Positions 4,207 to 6,010 of a DNA stretch of 6,010 nucleotides are shown here, in pieces. The DNA is from Thermoplasmata archaeon. GTDB lineage: Archaea > Thermoplasmatota > E2 > DHVEG-1. Each line of letters begins with the position of its first letter. Within the stretch, counting starts at the first letter, position 1. Both the position numbers and the translations under genes were made by a program. Where the stretch lies: assembly GCA_003651045.1 (NCBI GenBank), contig QMTJ01000073.1, positions 1 to 6,010 of the forward strand. The letters are read 5' to 3'. Under the pieces are notes generated by a model. It was given only the letters and a program-made list of their open reading frames with translations, searched no databases and was not told where the DNA came from.

Positions 4207-6010
4207 TTAGGTCGCTAGTAGTTGTACTACCTGAAATGGAAGCAACTCTATTAGTCTCTCTATCATCGGGAAACGTTTCACTATGTTTTCAAAGAAAACA
4301 TGTAACAACTTGATATTCACTCTACCACGTGGTGTACTAAATTTCAATGTACCCCAGTTACTTTCGCTATCGTACATGTCTTTTGATTTAACTTTGATAG
4401 TGAATGTATCCTTTGTACTCCAAGTATGAGATAGTGTTACTTCTTCACCACTCGCATGTGGTCCATCCCAGTCTGTATAGGTTCCGTCACCCCAGTCGAC
4501 ATAGTACCATAGGTCAAGGTTTTCAGGATGGGTGCCAGTAATTGTAAACGTGTATTCAACATCTGGTTTACCCGAAGTTGGTCCTTTTATCACTGGCGTA
4601 TCAGGTGGTTGTCCTATTTGGAAACTTGTACTCTTAGATGTTTCTTCATTACCGAGGTTGTCAACTGAGTAATACTCAATAGTGTGTCTACCTCGTTCTG
4701 ATACAACTATTGGATCAATGTAAACGCTCCAGTCAGAACCCCCATCAAATTTGTAGAGAGTTTGATTAACACCTGAAACCGTGTCATAGGCTTCAAGTGT
4801 AACTGTTACGTCACCTTGGTACCAACCATCTGGTTGTAGATTGCCACTTAGTTTACAAGTAGTTGTTGGTGGGTTTGTATCAATTTTTACAACATATGGT
4901 TCGGTTCTCCCAAATGTGTTCCCTGCGTTATCCTCTGCGTAAATCCTTATAATATGTATACCGTCACCTGATACAGTAAACGGGGCTGTATACACTACCC
5001 AGTCAGCTGTTTCACCTACGATTCGATACATAATATTATACATCCCTGATACGTCATCGGTTGCAGAGCAGGTGAAAGTCACTGGTGATACGTAATATTC
5101 ACCTACTCGTTCTCCATCGATTTGAACATCAAGATCTGGTTTTTCATGATCTATCTTAAATGTTGTGGATTTTGTATCTTCAACGTTACCGTAGATGTCA
5201 ACAGAGTAAAACTCTACTATATGATGACCATTTACGTATACGATTACTGGGTCGATATATGCAGCCCAGTTTCCACCATCTAAGCGATATTTTGTATAGT
5301 CTACACCACTCCAGTCGCTAGCCTGTAAAACTATTGTCGCAGGGCCTTTAACCCAACCATTGTTTCCATAGCTTCCTTCTATAACTGCTTCTGTCACTGG
5401 TGGTGTGTAGGCATCGATACGTATTTCACAGTGAGCTGGGTAACTCTGTTTCCCTTCATTATCTGTAACTACTAGTGTTACATCATATATTCCATCTAGA
5501 GTGTATGTATGTGTTGGTGACATAGCTGTAGAAGTAGCTCCGTCATCGAAATCCCAGTAATATGATACCACGGTTCCATCAGGGTCCCATGAGCCGCTAC
5601 CGTCGAAATTAATTGTTGGATTGTTACCAGCATAAAAATCTGGGGAAGCCACTGCGGTAGGTCTCCAGTTTTCCCATACCTCCAATTGTTTAGTACAAGA
5701 ATCTGTCTGCCCCGCACCGTAGATGGTAAGAGTAACATCGTATACTCCTTCTGTGGAGTACGTATGTGTCGGGTTTTTCTGATGACTCGTTGATCCGTCA
5801 CCAAACTGCCAAGTATAAGAGGTTGCACCTACAGAGTCATCTATAAAATGTATAGTTTCACCAGGATGCGGATAGTTTTCTAACCAGTGGAAATCAGCTC
5901 CAAAGTCTTCTGCGCCTTTTATCTGACAATATGGGTCACCAAACAATGTTGTACTATACACGTTGTGGTACATTGCGTTTCCATCATCCATATGCCAAGA
6001 GTTGTCTTCC
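4207..6010 (-). CDS. Large secreted multidomain protein: end of a probable C25-type peptidase, two PKD, three OmpL47-type Ig repeats, C-terminal PKD-like module; N-terminus beyond window
   Basis: The frame is open to the window edge at 6010, so it is partial; the ATG at 5991 is internal. It has 600 visible residues. Numbering from that Met, residues 8-25 (YHNVYSTTLFGDPYCQIKG) resemble the end of archaeal C25/gingipain-like peptidase domains; the catalytic His/Cys would lie outside the window. PKD 1 is at about 31-106 (WQFGDGSTSHQKNPTHTY), and PKD 2 at about 111-192 (SWDPDGT, YYWDFDDG, SPTHTY). Three Ig-like repeats of the OmpL47 type follow at about 197-282, 285-372 and 373-468, with YRLDGGNW, HHIVEFYSVDIYGNVE, TLYKFDGGSDW and HTIEYYSVDNLGNEE. 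A PKD-like module at 471-555 (VDWGDGTYTDW, KVKSKDMYDSESNWG) matches the one at the end of the protein encoded at 2155-3447. A basic, then amphipathic hydrophobic tail (KLLHVFFENIVKRFP...LIELLPF) ends it. It is likely exported and held at the surface; the peptidase assignment is the less certain part. Confidence 0.85.
   Translation of the reverse strand, partial: EDNSWHMDDGNAMYHNVYSTTLFGDPYCQIKGAEDFGADFHWLENYPHPGETIHFIDDSVGATSYTWQFGDGSTSHQKNPTHTYSTEGVYDVTLTIYGAGQTDSCTKQLEVWENWRPTAVASPDFYAGNNPTINFDGSGSWDPDGTVVSYYWDFDDGATSTAMSPTHTYTLDGIYDVTLVVTDNEGKQSYPAHCEIRIDAYTPPVTEAVIEGSYGNNGWVKGPATIVLQASDWSGVDYTKYRLDGGNWAAYIDPVIVYVNGHHIVEFYSVDIYGNVEDTKSTTFKIDHEKPDLDVQIDGERVGEYYVSPVTFTCSATDDVSGMYNIMYRIVGETADWVVYTAPFTVSGDGIHIIRIYAEDNAGNTFGRTEPYVVKIDTNPPTTTCKLSGNLQPDGWYQGDVTVTLEAYDTVSGVNQTLYKFDGGSDWSVYIDPIVVSERGRHTIEYYSVDNLGNEETSKSTSFQIGQPPDTPVIKGPTSGKPDVEYTFTITGTHPENLDLWYYVDWGDGTYTDWDGPHASGEEVTLSHTWSTKDTFTIKVKSKDMYDSESNWGTLKFSTPRGRVNIKLLHVFFENIVKRFPMIERLIELLPFQVVQLLAT

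Noticed and set aside
5496..5828. Minus-strand open frame of 110 codons
   Set aside because: It overlaps the PKD domains of the large protein in another frame. The low-complexity translation has no domain, so it is a by-product of the real frame.
4207..5991. Complete gene starting at the ATG at 5991
   Set aside because: The frame continues upstream without a stop to base 6010 (E-D-N-S-W-H before the Met). There is no signal peptide, and the first visible residues look like the end of a peptidase domain, so the true start is outside the window.

Overview
The window is AT-rich and looks archaeal. Candidate promoters are TATA-box-like rather than -35/-10, and terminators look like U-tracts. The two large secreted proteins carry PKD/Ig-like modules ending in a C-terminal domain (motif WGDGT...W..GP..SGE..., then KVKSKDMYDSESNWG) that I associate with heterotrophic, protein-degrading Thermoplasmata-type archaea. 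That assignment comes from recognising the families, not from a search.

Layout. Positions 1-745 (minus strand) hold a 55-residue cysteine-containing protein (578-745) followed 40 bases later by the N-terminal 179 residues of a DUF72/YecE-family protein that runs off the window. An AT-rich inverted repeat (754-792) sits where their promoter should be. Positions 881-1984 (minus strand) hold one broken gene for AsnA-type asparagine synthetase (aspartate--ammonia ligase). Its reading frame can be restored over essentially its full length, but it is interrupted by six +1 frameshifts and two in-frame TAG codons. Two pieces look like separate small ORFs (1158-1430 and 1434-1646) but belong to this gene. 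Positions 1985-2154 are a divergent AT-rich promoter region.

Positions 2155-3447 (plus strand) encode a secreted ComEC/Rec2-like metallo-beta-lactamase-fold protein fused to a PKD-like domain. Positions 3564-3740 and 3776-3988 encode two tandem paralogous small charged proteins of unknown function. A non-coding stretch with two hairpins follows. Positions 4207-6010 (minus strand) hold the C-terminal 600 residues of a large multidomain surface protein: the end of a probable C25 (gingipain-like) peptidase, two PKD domains, three OmpL47-type Ig-like repeats, and the same C-terminal module as the metallo-beta-lactamase protein.

Functional reading (inference). The two secreted enzymes suggest a cell that breaks down external protein, and perhaps nucleic acid, and displays its enzymes through a shared C-terminal module. 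The asnA gene is recently decayed, and its conserved motifs remain readable. I see no defence system, CRISPR array, tRNA, rRNA or transposon. The less ordinary material is the uniform lesion pattern in asnA, the shared C-terminal module, the tandem small paralogues, and a small cysteine-containing gene hidden in an apparent intergenic region.
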